A stretch of 16,371 bases of DNA from Bacteroidota bacterium (GTDB lineage Bacteria > Bacteroidota > Bacteroidia > Chitinophagales > Chitinophagaceae): contig JAEWKC010000024.1 of NCBI GenBank assembly GCA_023386235.1, positions 1-16,371 of the forward strand, given 5' to 3'. The translations under genes were made by a program, and so were the position numbers. The notes under the pieces were generated by a model. That model was not told where the DNA came from. It saw only the letters and a program-made list of their open reading frames with translations, and made no database searches. Position 1 is the stretch's first letter. Every line of letters begins with the position of its first letter. Positions 7,101-14,520 of the stretch are shown here, in pieces.

Positions 7101-8096
7101 ATGAAGCATACATTACAATACTTATTTGATTTTAAAACTTTGTCTAAAGAACAGGCAAAGTCTATACTTATTGATATATCCAATGGCAAATATTCAGATC
7201 CGGAAGTTACTGCCTTTGTTACAGTCTACCTGATGCGCACCATTACTATTGAAGAGCTGTCGGGTTTTGTGGAAGCTTTAATGGAACTTTGCAATAAAGT
7301 AGATTTCAGCGAATTTAAAACCATAGATATAGTGGGTACCGGCGGCGACGGAAAAAATACATTCAACATATCTACACTCGCTTCTTTTATTGTAGCAGGA
7401 GCTGGGCAAAAAGTAGCCAAACAGGGCAATTACGGCGCTTCTACTATTAGCGGGGCCTCTAACGTAATGGAGTTGTTGGGATATAAATTCAAGTCTGATG
7501 AAAGTCTTTTAAAAAGAGAATTAGATAAAGCGAATATTTGTTTTATGCACGCCCCGGTTTTCCATCCTGCATTGAAAAATGTGGCGCCGGTAAGAAAAAG
7601 CTTAGGGTTAAGAACGTTTTTCAATATTGTAGGCCCTCTGGTAAATCCTGCTAATCCTGATTATAGGTTGCTGGGTGTATACAGTCTTGAAATGGCAAGA
7701 ATTTACACCTACTACCTGCAGCAGTTCAATAAATCGTTCAACATAGTGTATAGTCTTGACGGGTACGATGAAATATCTTTAACCAGCGATGCTAAAATCG
7801 TTTCCAATGAAGGTGAGCGTATGGCAACCCCGGAAGAATTAGGAAAAAGAATGGTGATGCAGGAAGATATTTACGGTGGCGATACCTTAGAGGCCGCCGC
7901 TGAAATCTTTAGCAACGTGATCAACGGCAACGGCACCTGGGCGCAAAATGCGGTAGTGCTGGCAAACGCTGCTACGGCCTTGCATTGCACAGGCAATTAC
8001 ACAACTTACGAAGAAGCTTACCAGGCGGCAGTTACCAGCCTTGATTCGGGAAGCGCGAAAAAATGTTTTACAACTTTAATGGATTTAAATAAATGA
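7101..8096 (+). CDS. trpD: Anthranilate phosphoribosyltransferase (TrpD)
   Basis: A 331-residue enzyme that transfers the phosphoribosyl group of PRPP to anthranilate. The family's PRPP-binding GTGGDGKNTFNIST lies at 79-92, after the small helical N-terminal domain, and KQGN followed by YGASTISGASNVMELLG (107-127) is the anthranilate- and metal-binding stretch. HPALKNVAPVRKSLGLRTFFNIVGPLVNPA (about 155-184) is also diagnostic. Two positions differ from the common form: the usual KHGN is KQGN here (Q108), and the basic residue often following the Asn is Tyr. The stop codon overlaps the trpC start by four bases (ATGA), suggesting coupled translation. A 29-base gap separates it from trpG. Confidence 0.94.
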   Translation: MKHTLQYLFDFKTLSKEQAKSILIDISNGKYSDPEVTAFVTVYLMRTITIEELSGFVEALMELCNKVDFSEFKTIDIVGTGGDGKNTFNISTLASFIVAGAGQKVAKQGNYGASTISGASNVMELLGYKFKSDESLLKRELDKANICFMHAPVFHPALKNVAPVRKSLGLRTFFNIVGPLVNPANPDYRLLGVYSLEMARIYTYYLQQFNKSFNIVYSLDGYDEISLTSDAKIVSNEGERMATPEELGKRMVMQEDIYGGDTLEAAAEIFSNVINGNGTWAQNAVVLANAATALHCTGNYTTYEEAYQAAVTSLDSGSAKKCFTTLMDLNK

Positions 8097-8896
8097 TAAA
8101 AAATATTTTAGCCGAAATTGTTCAACACAAAATAACGGAAGTAGCCAATGCCAAGCAAGAAATAAGTGAAGAGCAATTAAAATGCTCACCTTATTTTTCA
8201 AGAGAAATAATTTCATTAAGAAAAAATCTTTCTCAAAACGAGCACTCCGGGATTATCGCGGAGTTTAAAAGAAAGTCGCCCAGTAAAGGCTGGATAAATC
8301 AATATGCCGACGTAAAGCAGGTAACTAATGACTATACAAAATATGGCGCCAGTTGCTTATCTGTTCTCACCGATACAAAATTTTTCGGAGGTTCTAATCA
8401 GGACCTGTTGACCGCCCGCGAAAATGCTATTTCTATCCTGAGAAAAGATTTTATCATAGATGAATATCAGCTGTTGGAGGCAAAGTCAATAGGTGCCGAT
8501 GTAATATTATTGATAGCAGCCTGCTTATCCCCCGAAAGAACAAAAGAATTGGCTAAATTTGCAAAAGATTTAGGCCTAGAGATTTTATTGGAATTGCATG
8601 GAGAAGAAGAATTGATACATATTTGTGAAGAAGTAGATTTTGTAGGCGTTAACAACAGGAATTTAAAAACCTTTGAAGTTGACGTGGATAACTCCATAAA
8701 AATTATGAAAAGTTTACCTAACAATAAATTTTGCATAGCGGAAAGCGGCATAGATAATGCAGAAGTTTTAATACAGTTAAAACAGGCTGGTTTTAAAGGA
8801 TTACTGATAGGTGAATTTTTTATGAAAAATTCCGATCCCGGCGCGGCATTTAAAGATTATATAAAACAGATAAAACTATTAGAACATGAGAGTTAA
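8093..8896 (+). CDS. trpC: Indole-3-glycerol-phosphate synthase (TrpC)
   Basis: A 267-residue (beta/alpha)8 barrel that closes carboxyphenylamino-deoxyribulose phosphate to indole-3-glycerol phosphate. Motifs in strand order: IIAEFKRKSPSKG (54-66) with E57 and K59, SVLTDTKFFGGS (90-101), LRKDFIIDEYQ (116-126) with the catalytic Lys at 118, LLELHGEEEL (165-174), VGVNNRNLKTFEVD (184-197), CIAESGI (214-220) and LLIGEFFM (237-244). It is a separate enzyme, not fused to TrpF as in E. coli. It starts inside the last codons of trpD (4-base overlap) and its end overlaps trpF by 11 bases. Confidence 0.95.
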   Translation: MIKNILAEIVQHKITEVANAKQEISEEQLKCSPYFSREIISLRKNLSQNEHSGIIAEFKRKSPSKGWINQYADVKQVTNDYTKYGASCLSVLTDTKFFGGSNQDLLTARENAISILRKDFIIDEYQLLEAKSIGADVILLIAACLSPERTKELAKFAKDLGLEILLELHGEEELIHICEEVDFVGVNNRNLKTFEVDVDNSIKIMKSLPNNKFCIAESGIDNAEVLIQLKQAGFKGLLIGEFFMKNSDPGAAFKDYIKQIKLLEHES

Positions 8897-9524
8897 GGTG
8901 TGTGGTATGACACAGCTTGATCAAATTTACGAAGCAGAAAGAGTAGGAGCCGACTATGTAGGCTTTATATTTTATCCGCCTACGCAGCGTTATGCGCTCA
9001 ACCATTTGTCTATGTTTGATATCAGAGATTTAAATATTGATATCAAGCGTATCGGCGTATTTGTAAATGAAGATGAAGAAGAAGTATTAAGAATAGCCGA
9101 CGAATGCGATCTGGATATAGTGCAGTTGCATGGCGACGAAACACCCAGCTACTGCGAAAGAATTTCCAATCATTATCCCGTTATAAAAGCCTTTCGTATG
9201 CTAAAGGATGATAATATACTTTGGAAAGTAAGTAAATATGCCAACGTTTCAGATTATTTTCTTTTTGATACCAAGTCGCCCATGTTTGGTGGTTCCGGCG
9301 AAAAATTCGACTGGAATATTCTGTTGGAAGTAGATATGCCCAACCCTTATTTTTTAAGTGGCGGCATACGCCCTGATGATGCGGAAAATATTAAAAGATT
9401 TAGTGAAGAAATCAAATATAAAAACCTGATTGGTGTAGATATAAATAGTAAATTTGAGATTAAACCCGGCAACAAGGATATGTCTAAAGTTGCAGCGTTT
9501 ATTAAAGAGTATAAAGGCAATTAA
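8886..9524 (+). CDS. trpF: Phosphoribosylanthranilate isomerase (TrpF)
   Basis: A 212-residue barrel enzyme that isomerises N-(5'-phosphoribosyl)anthranilate by an Amadori rearrangement, the step between TrpD and TrpC. It begins VKVCGM with the general base C6. The general acid D128 is in FLFDTKSPMFGGSG (125-138). Phosphate-binding elements are LSGGI (157-161) and GVDINSKFE (183-191), followed by PGNKD. The start at 8886 lies within the end of trpC; no good downstream alternative exists because the catalytic Cys is at residue 6. It is followed after 24 bases by an unrelated secreted protein gene instead of trpB. Confidence 0.94.
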   Translation: MRVKVCGMTQLDQIYEAERVGADYVGFIFYPPTQRYALNHLSMFDIRDLNIDIKRIGVFVNEDEEEVLRIADECDLDIVQLHGDETPSYCERISNHYPVIKAFRMLKDDNILWKVSKYANVSDYFLFDTKSPMFGGSGEKFDWNILLEVDMPNPYFLSGGIRPDDAENIKRFSEEIKYKNLIGVDINSKFEIKPGNKDMSKVAAFIKEYKGN

Positions 9525-9548
9525 AACATTATCTCAAAAAAAATACAC

Positions 9549-10553
9549 ATGCAAAAAATAGTATTTCTTTTATTCGTTTTGGTTTCCTCTTCGGTCTTTG
9601 CACAAACCGATATAGATAAGGTAAACTCAGACTCCGCGGCTATGGATCTTTTTAAGAAACATATCATCAGAGGAAACGCCAAAAGCAATTTCAATGACTT
9701 TAAATTAGTCAGTGGTACGGAATGGGTGGATTTTTATAATTTTAATGATAATCAAAAAAATCAGCTCCTATCCAAATACAAATACCTGAAATGGGCAAAG
9801 ATAGATTTGAACAAAGATAAAAAAGAGGATCTTATTCTCAGCGGTTATCTCAGCAAAACTGTCGGTTACTCCAATCATTACCGTACGTTTATTTTCCTTA
9901 CCAATCCGGACAATACGATACAGCCGTTAAAATTTAATTCCAACGTTCCTTTCTATTTCAGGCTGATAGAAATGGATACAGCTACCTACATAGAAACTTC
10001 GCGCTGGACAAATGATTTGTATAAAAAGGTAGAAGATATACCGCTGCGAATTGATACTGTTACGTTTCAGCCTGCCTTACAGGCGCTGATCGATTATGAA
10101 CGGCAGGTTCCTGTATCAAGCATAAAAAAAGTAACGTATAAAGAAACCTATGATCCGCAGAATTTTTTAGTGGCGACAGTTACAAACAATGGTGCCAGGA
10201 ACGGCGATTTTTCTATAAGCTTAACACAGCAGAAAGAGCCGAGACCGGTGATTAACAACGCTAAAATCTCTACCGATTTAATGCAGGATTTTCTTGACAT
10301 AACTTCGCGTTTGAAAAAATATGAACTGATAGAAGCCAACCCCGTATTGCTGAATGATAATGAAGTGAAAAAAACACTGGAGGTAGAATATATTGATGGT
10401 ACCAGGCAATTTTTCGAAGATAATACAGGAGCTATGAGTTATACGTTGTCTGCTGTTTACAATTGGTTTTCCTATAGCATTAGTAACGTTTACGAACAAA
10501 TAGCCGAAAGAGAAAATTACAATAATTATTATTACGATCCTTTTGGATGGTAA
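9549..10553 (+). CDS. Secreted protein of unknown function inside the trp operon
   Basis: This 334-residue protein begins with a classical signal peptide, MQKIVFLLFVLVSSSVFA, with probable cleavage between A18 and Q19. There is no lipobox Cys, so it is probably periplasmic. Residues 86-94 read DLNKDKKED, with D86, N88, D90 and D94 spaced like an EF-hand or FG-GAP calcium loop, preceded by LKWAKI and followed by LILSGYL. The rest looks like a beta-rich soluble protein; the C-terminus is aromatic-rich (NYNNYYYDPFGW). I do not recognise the family. It lies on the same strand, 24 bases after trpF and 20 before the preferred trpB start, so it should be co-transcribed with the trp genes. Nothing in it suggests a role in Trp synthesis. 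Confidence 0.8.
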   Translation: MQKIVFLLFVLVSSSVFAQTDIDKVNSDSAAMDLFKKHIIRGNAKSNFNDFKLVSGTEWVDFYNFNDNQKNQLLSKYKYLKWAKIDLNKDKKEDLILSGYLSKTVGYSNHYRTFIFLTNPDNTIQPLKFNSNVPFYFRLIEMDTATYIETSRWTNDLYKKVEDIPLRIDTVTFQPALQALIDYERQVPVSSIKKVTYKETYDPQNFLVATVTNNGARNGDFSISLTQQKEPRPVINNAKISTDLMQDFLDITSRLKKYELIEANPVLLNDNEVKKTLEVEYIDGTRQFFEDNTGAMSYTLSAVYNWFSYSISNVYEQIAERENYNNYYYDPFGW

Positions 10554-10573
10554 TATTATTTGATAAAAATAAC

Positions 10574-11758
10574 ATGCAAAAAATAGAAATAGACAAAAGA
10601 GGATATTACGGAAAATACGGAGGGGCTTTTATTCCTGAAATGCTGAACAGGAATGTGGAGGAGTTGCAAAAACATTATCTTGACATAATGCAGGATCCCG
10701 GTTTTCAAAAAGAGCTGCAGGTGCTACTTAAAGATTATGTAGGCCGCCCTTCTCCTTTGTATTTTGCTCAGAGGCTAAGCGAACAATATCACACAAACAT
10801 CTACCTGAAAAGAGAAGATTTAAATCATACCGGCGCGCATAAAATCAACAATGCTTTAGGGCAGGTTTTATTGGCGGAACGGTTGGGCAAAAGAAAAATC
10901 ATTGCCGAAACAGGTGCAGGACAGCACGGTGTGGCCACCGCTACTGTTTGCGCATTGCGCAATCTGGAGTGCATTATTTACATGGGTGAAATTGATATTG
11001 AACGCCAGGCGCCCAACGTAAAAAGAATGGAAATGCTGGGCGCGAAAGTAGTGCCTGCCACCAGCGGAAGCAAAACCCTGAAAGACGCTACTAATGAGGC
11101 TTTGAGACATTGGATAAACAATCCTGTAGATACACATTATGTAATAGGCAGCGTTGTAGGGCCGCATCCTTTTCCCGATATGGTTACACTTTTTCAGAGT
11201 ATTATTTCGGAAGAGATTCGCTGGCAGTTAAAAGAAAAAATCAATAGTGAATTACCTACAGCAGTGATAGCGTGTGTTGGCGGCGGAAGTAATGCTGCCG
11301 GTACTTTTTATCATTTTCTGAATGAAGAATCAGTGCAGCTTATTGCTGTAGAAGCCGCAGGCCTGGGCGTTGATACGGGAGAAACAGCCGCTACAACTAT
11401 TTTGGGCAAACCCGGTGTATTGCACGCGAGTCGTAGTCTGCTGATGCAGACAGATGACGGGCAGGTAATAGAACCGTATAGCATTTCTGCCGGTCTAGAC
11501 TATCCGGGTATCGGTCCTTTGCACGCGCATTTATTTGAATCGGGAAGAGGCAAATACCTGAATGCTGCGGATGACGAGGCTTTGCAGGCAGCGTATAATC
11601 TTACGAAAACAGAGGGTATCATTCCTGCTTTGGAAAGCGCGCATGCCTTATCGGTATTGAATAAAATAGAATTTAATAAAGAAGATGTAGTAGTAGTGTG
11701 TTTAAGTGGTCGTGGAGATAAAGATATGGATACCTATATCAAGAGAATGAAGAAATAG
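10574..11758 (+). CDS. trpB: Tryptophan synthase beta chain (TrpB)
   Basis: A 394-residue PLP enzyme that condenses indole with serine to tryptophan. The N-terminal YYGKYGGAFIPEML (11-24) is typical. PLP binds K90 in HTGAHKINNALGQ, the catalytic Glu is E112 in AETGAGQHG, the phosphate-binding loop is GGGSN (236-240), and S378 in CLSGRGDKD contacts the pyridine nitrogen. Length and motifs fit the main TrpB1 type that pairs with TrpA. I chose the ATG at 10574 because it gives the normal N-terminus; an ATG at 10547, overlapping the previous stop, would add nine atypical residues. In most operons trpB sits next to trpA; here two small ORFs lie between them. Confidence 0.95.
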   Translation: MQKIEIDKRGYYGKYGGAFIPEMLNRNVEELQKHYLDIMQDPGFQKELQVLLKDYVGRPSPLYFAQRLSEQYHTNIYLKREDLNHTGAHKINNALGQVLLAERLGKRKIIAETGAGQHGVATATVCALRNLECIIYMGEIDIERQAPNVKRMEMLGAKVVPATSGSKTLKDATNEALRHWINNPVDTHYVIGSVVGPHPFPDMVTLFQSIISEEIRWQLKEKINSELPTAVIACVGGGSNAAGTFYHFLNEESVQLIAVEAAGLGVDTGETAATTILGKPGVLHASRSLLMQTDDGQVIEPYSISAGLDYPGIGPLHAHLFESGRGKYLNAADDEALQAAYNLTKTEGIIPALESAHALSVLNKIEFNKEDVVVVCLSGRGDKDMDTYIKRMKK

Positions 11759-11773
11759 GCAATCATCAACCTT

Positions 11774-11995
11774 ATGAATACCGTTGAGAAAATAGACGTT
11801 TATCGAATTGCGGTAGAATTATTCAACAATTATTATTCTTATCCTCAGGTGGTAGAGATGATAAGGAATGAGTATGATTTTTTAGATGTTGATGAAGTAA
11901 AGCGTATAGTGGATTTTGCAATGACAGGTACTTTTGATAAAGCCGCAAATCACGCACTAAAGTTATTTTCTAGCAACTCCTATAATAAAAGTTGA
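11774..11995 (+). CDS. Small protein of unknown function between trpB and trpA
   Basis: A 73-residue acidic protein with an ATG start 15 bases after trpB, reading MNTVEKIDVYRIAVELFNN and so on. It is probably helical, with no membrane segment or known motif. It ends with a TGA at 11993-11995. An overlapping frame, one base ahead, is open from 11961 and continues into the next small ORF. Dropping one A from the AAAA run at 11987-11990 would fuse the two into a 164-residue protein with a C-terminal membrane anchor. It may therefore be the first half of one broken gene rather than a complete gene. I do not recognise it. Confidence 0.5.
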   Translation: MNTVEKIDVYRIAVELFNNYYSYPQVVEMIRNEYDFLDVDEVKRIVDFAMTGTFDKAANHALKLFSSNSYNKS

Positions 11996-12062
11996 TATTG
12001 TAAATTCTCTGGTAAATACATATCGTATAGATACGGATATAGCAGACTACTTTGTAGGCAAT

Positions 12063-12269
12063 TTGATTTATAATAAATTGGATATTGAAACAGATATAGA
12101 AGAGATAGAATATAATTATAACAGAGTTTGGCATGTGTCAGGGGGTGTTTACGTTGTTTTAGCTATAACAAACAGGTTATATTTTAAAGTGGATTCTTAT
12201 TTTTTGTATATACCTTTTTTAGTTATATTGATAACAACATTTATTGTTTTACACATGAAAAAAAGATAG
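12063..12269 (+). CDS. Small membrane protein ORF, possibly the second half of a frameshifted gene
   Basis: A 68-codon ORF if translation starts at the TTG at 12063. No in-frame ATG exists except near the very end (HMKKR). The frame is open upstream to 11961, giving a longer translation containing VDIVNSLVNTYRIDTDIADY. The C-terminal part is hydrophobic, with a likely membrane segment at residues 46-64 (YFLYIPFLVILITTFIVLH) ending in basic KKR, and a shorter hydrophobic stretch at 25-37. The lack of a normal start, plus overlap with the end of the preceding ORF one frame away, suggests the two are parts of one gene, damaged or joined by frameshifting. The region is AT-richer than the trp genes around it. 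The function is unknown. Confidence 0.4.
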   Translation: MIYNKLDIETDIEEIEYNYNRVWHVSGGVYVVLAITNRLYFKVDSYFLYIPFLVILITTFIVLHMKKR

Positions 12270-12322
12270 GAAAGAGGGTAAAGCAAAATATAGATTTGGA
12301 AATAATTACGAAATTTAAATTA

Positions 12323-13093
12323 ATGAACAGATTTGAAAATTTATTCAGGCGTAAATCTCAAAATGTACTGAATATATACTGTACAGCCGGTTTTCCAAAA
12401 TTAGACGATACCGTACAAATGATGGTAGCGCTGGAAAAATACGGCGCGGATATCATAGAGCTGGGTATGCCTTACAGTGATCCGGTTGCTGATGGCGAAG
12501 CTATTCAAAAGAGTGATGACATAGCCTTAAAAAATGGCATGACCGTTAATATACTTTTTCAGCAATTAAAAAGAATGCGGGAGTACGTATCTATCCCTGT
12601 GGTTTTAATGGGTTATCTAAATCCTGTATTGCAATATGGTTTTGAAAACTTTTGTGCAAAAGCCGCGGAAGCAGGCGTAGATGGCTTAATCATTCCTGAC
12701 CTGCCTGCTTACGAATTTGAAAACGAATATGGTGCGATAGTTAAAAAATATGGATTGGACTTTATGTTTCTCATCACTCCCGAAACTTCAGAAGAAAGGA
12801 TCAAAAAACTAGATGAATTGAGTTCGGGATTTCTTTACGCGGTGACTTCGTCTTCTACAACGGGCGGAGAAAAAGACTTTAATGTGGTAGGAGAATATCT
12901 GGAGCGGTTAAAGAATCTTCAGCTTAACAATCCCATACTGGCCGGCTTTGGCGTTAAAGACAAAACTACTTTTGATGCCGTTTGCAAACATGCCAATGGC
13001 GCTATCATTGGCAGCGCGTATATCAAAGCTTTGCAGAAAAACAATGATGTAGAACTGGCCACAGATGAATTTTTAAACAGTATTTTAGCCTGA
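12323..13093 (+). CDS. trpA: Tryptophan synthase alpha chain (TrpA)
   Basis: A 256-residue barrel enzyme that cleaves indole-3-glycerol phosphate and passes indole to TrpB. The catalytic pair is E46 in IIELGMPYSDP and D57 in ADGEA. LNIYCTAGFPK (16-26), VVLMGYLNPVLQYG, IIPDLPAYE, FLITPETSEERI, the glycine-serine-rich TSSSTTGG loop and GFGVKD follow the usual family order. I chose the ATG at 12323 (MNRFENLFRR), which gives the normal length. A TTG at 12296 would add nine residues. A TAnnTTTG-like TAGATTTG at 12291-12298 could be a weak internal promoter, but it lacks a -33 element. The stop is two bases before hisH. Confidence 0.94.
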   Translation: MNRFENLFRRKSQNVLNIYCTAGFPKLDDTVQMMVALEKYGADIIELGMPYSDPVADGEAIQKSDDIALKNGMTVNILFQQLKRMREYVSIPVVLMGYLNPVLQYGFENFCAKAAEAGVDGLIIPDLPAYEFENEYGAIVKKYGLDFMFLITPETSEERIKKLDELSSGFLYAVTSSSTTGGEKDFNVVGEYLERLKNLQLNNPILAGFGVKDKTTFDAVCKHANGAIIGSAYIKALQKNNDVELATDEFLNSILA

Positions 13094-13095
13094 TT

Positions 13096-13683
13096 ATGAA
13101 TATAGCTATCATAAAATACAATGCAGGTAACATTCAATCTGTATTATACGCCTTGCAAAGAATTGGCTACAACGCCGTGGTTACTGATGTATCGGAAGAA
13201 ATTTCAAAAGCTGATAAAGTAATTTTTCCCGGTGTAGGAGAGGCGTCCAGCGCTATGAAATACCTGCGCGAAAAAAATATTGATGCTATTATTAAAAATT
13301 TAAAGCAACCCGTACTGGGCATTTGCTTAGGCATGCAATTGATGTGCAAAAGCAGCGCAGAAGGAAATGCGGATTGCTTAGGAATTTTTGATGAAGAAGT
13401 GAAAAAGTTTCAGTCCGATTTATTTAAAGTACCACAAACGGGATGGAACAATATTTTCGATTTAAAAACAAATTTATTTTCCGACGTTAAAGAAAACGCT
13501 TATATTTACTCGGTTCACAGCTATTACGCTGCTATTGGTGCGCATACCATAGCCAAGGCAAATTATATTTTAGATTACAGTACGGCATTGAATAAAAATA
13601 ATTTTTATGGCGTGCAGTTTCATCCTGAAAAAAGCGCCGACACGGGGGAGTTGATATTAAAAAACTTTATTGAAAAAATATAA
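13096..13683 (+). CDS. hisH: Imidazole glycerol phosphate synthase, glutamine amidotransferase subunit (HisH)
   Basis: A 195-residue class I amidotransferase that supplies ammonia to HisF for imidazole glycerol phosphate and AICAR formation in histidine synthesis. Features: IKYNAGNIQSV (6-16), FPGVGEASSAM (44-54), nucleophile C77 in LGICLGMQ, the HisH-typical KVPQTGWNNI (111-120), VHSYY (140-144), and H176 and E178 in GVQFHPEKS. The PGVG and VPQTGWN elements separate it from TrpG, PabA and GuaA. No hisF or other his gene is nearby; it sits two bases behind trpA and so is probably expressed with the trp operon. It could also be an extra copy alongside one in a his operon elsewhere, which this window cannot show. 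Confidence 0.92.
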   Translation: MNIAIIKYNAGNIQSVLYALQRIGYNAVVTDVSEEISKADKVIFPGVGEASSAMKYLREKNIDAIIKNLKQPVLGICLGMQLMCKSSAEGNADCLGIFDEEVKKFQSDLFKVPQTGWNNIFDLKTNLFSDVKENAYIYSVHSYYAAIGAHTIAKANYILDYSTALNKNNFYGVQFHPEKSADTGELILKNFIEKI

Positions 13684-13689
13684 AATAAA

Positions 13690-14520
13690 ATGACAAACGC
13701 AGAATTTATTAAAACCACTGAACAAGATTCTAATTACCGGCATTTAGAAAAAATGTCTACACACGAGCTGCTTGTAAACATGAACAATGAGGATAAAACA
13801 GTGCCGATTGCCGTAGAAAAAGCGCTGCCTCAAATTGAAAAGCTTGTAGAGATTATAGTGGGAAAAATGCAGAACGGAGGCAGATTGTTTTATATTGGCG
13901 CAGGCACCAGTGGAAGACTGGGTATATTAGACGCGAGCGAGATACCACCTACATTTGGCGCGAGCCCTGATTTGGTAAAAGGATTAATTGCCGGCGGCAA
14001 AGTGGCGCTTACCAACGCGGTAGAAAATGCGGAAGACAATAAAGAACAAGGCTGGTTTGATTTGCAATCTTACCATGTGGGAGAAGAAGATGTAGTAATA
14101 GGCATCGCTGCAAGCGGTACTACACCTTACGTAATAGGAGCTATAGAAAAATGCAACGAAAATAATATTATTACCGGATGCTTGGTCAGCAATAAAAATG
14201 CGCCCCTCGCTAAAGTAGCTCAATATCCGATAGAAGTTGTGGTAGGCCCCGAGTTTGTTACCGGAAGCTCAAGGCTTAAAAGTGGTACAGCGCAAAAGCT
14301 GGTTTTAAACATGATCACCACAACAACCATGATTCGTTTGGGTAGAGTAAAAGACAATAAAATGGTCAACATGCAATTGAGCAATGAAAAACTTGTAGAC
14401 CGCGGTACTAAAATGCTGATGAAGGAACTGAATATTGATGATTATGATAAAGCCCAAACCTTGTTGAAAGAATTTGGAAGTGTAATGAAAGCTATTAAAT
14501 CTTCAAAAGCCGGTCAATAA
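13690..14520 (+). CDS. murQ: N-acetylmuramic acid 6-phosphate etherase (MurQ)
   Basis: A 276-residue SIS-domain enzyme that splits the lactyl ether of MurNAc-6-phosphate, giving GlcNAc-6-phosphate and lactate, in peptidoglycan recycling. Signatures: MSTHELLVNMNNEDKTVPIAV (22-42), GGRLFYIGAGTSGRLGILDASE (63-84) and PPTFG, with E84 and E115 (AVENAED) at the spacing of the catalytic pair E83 and E114 known in E. coli. IAASGTTPYV and PEFVTGSSRLKSGTAQKL (sugar-phosphate binding) follow. It is about 20 residues shorter than E. coli MurQ, mainly at the C-terminus. It starts six bases after hisH, and its TAA shares one base with the rlmB start. No MurNAc transporter or kinase gene is adjacent. Confidence 0.94.
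   Translation: MTNAEFIKTTEQDSNYRHLEKMSTHELLVNMNNEDKTVPIAVEKALPQIEKLVEIIVGKMQNGGRLFYIGAGTSGRLGILDASEIPPTFGASPDLVKGLIAGGKVALTNAVENAEDNKEQGWFDLQSYHVGEEDVVIGIAASGTTPYVIGAIEKCNENNIITGCLVSNKNAPLAKVAQYPIEVVVGPEFVTGSSRLKSGTAQKLVLNMITTTTMIRLGRVKDNKMVNMQLSNEKLVDRGTKMLMKELNIDDYDKAQTLLKEFGSVMKAIKSSKAGQ

Noticed and set aside
9547..9561. Identical 15-base stretch ACATGCAAAAAATAG at the start of the secreted protein gene and again at the trpB start (10572-10586).
   Set aside because: It covers the start codon and codons for Met-Gln-Lys-Ile, is low-complexity, and similarity stops at once on both sides. Chance is the simplest explanation.
10547..10573. Upstream ATG for trpB overlapping the end of the secreted protein gene.
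   Set aside because: It would add MVILFDKNN to an N-terminus that is already complete from 10574; the extra residues do not resemble TrpB.
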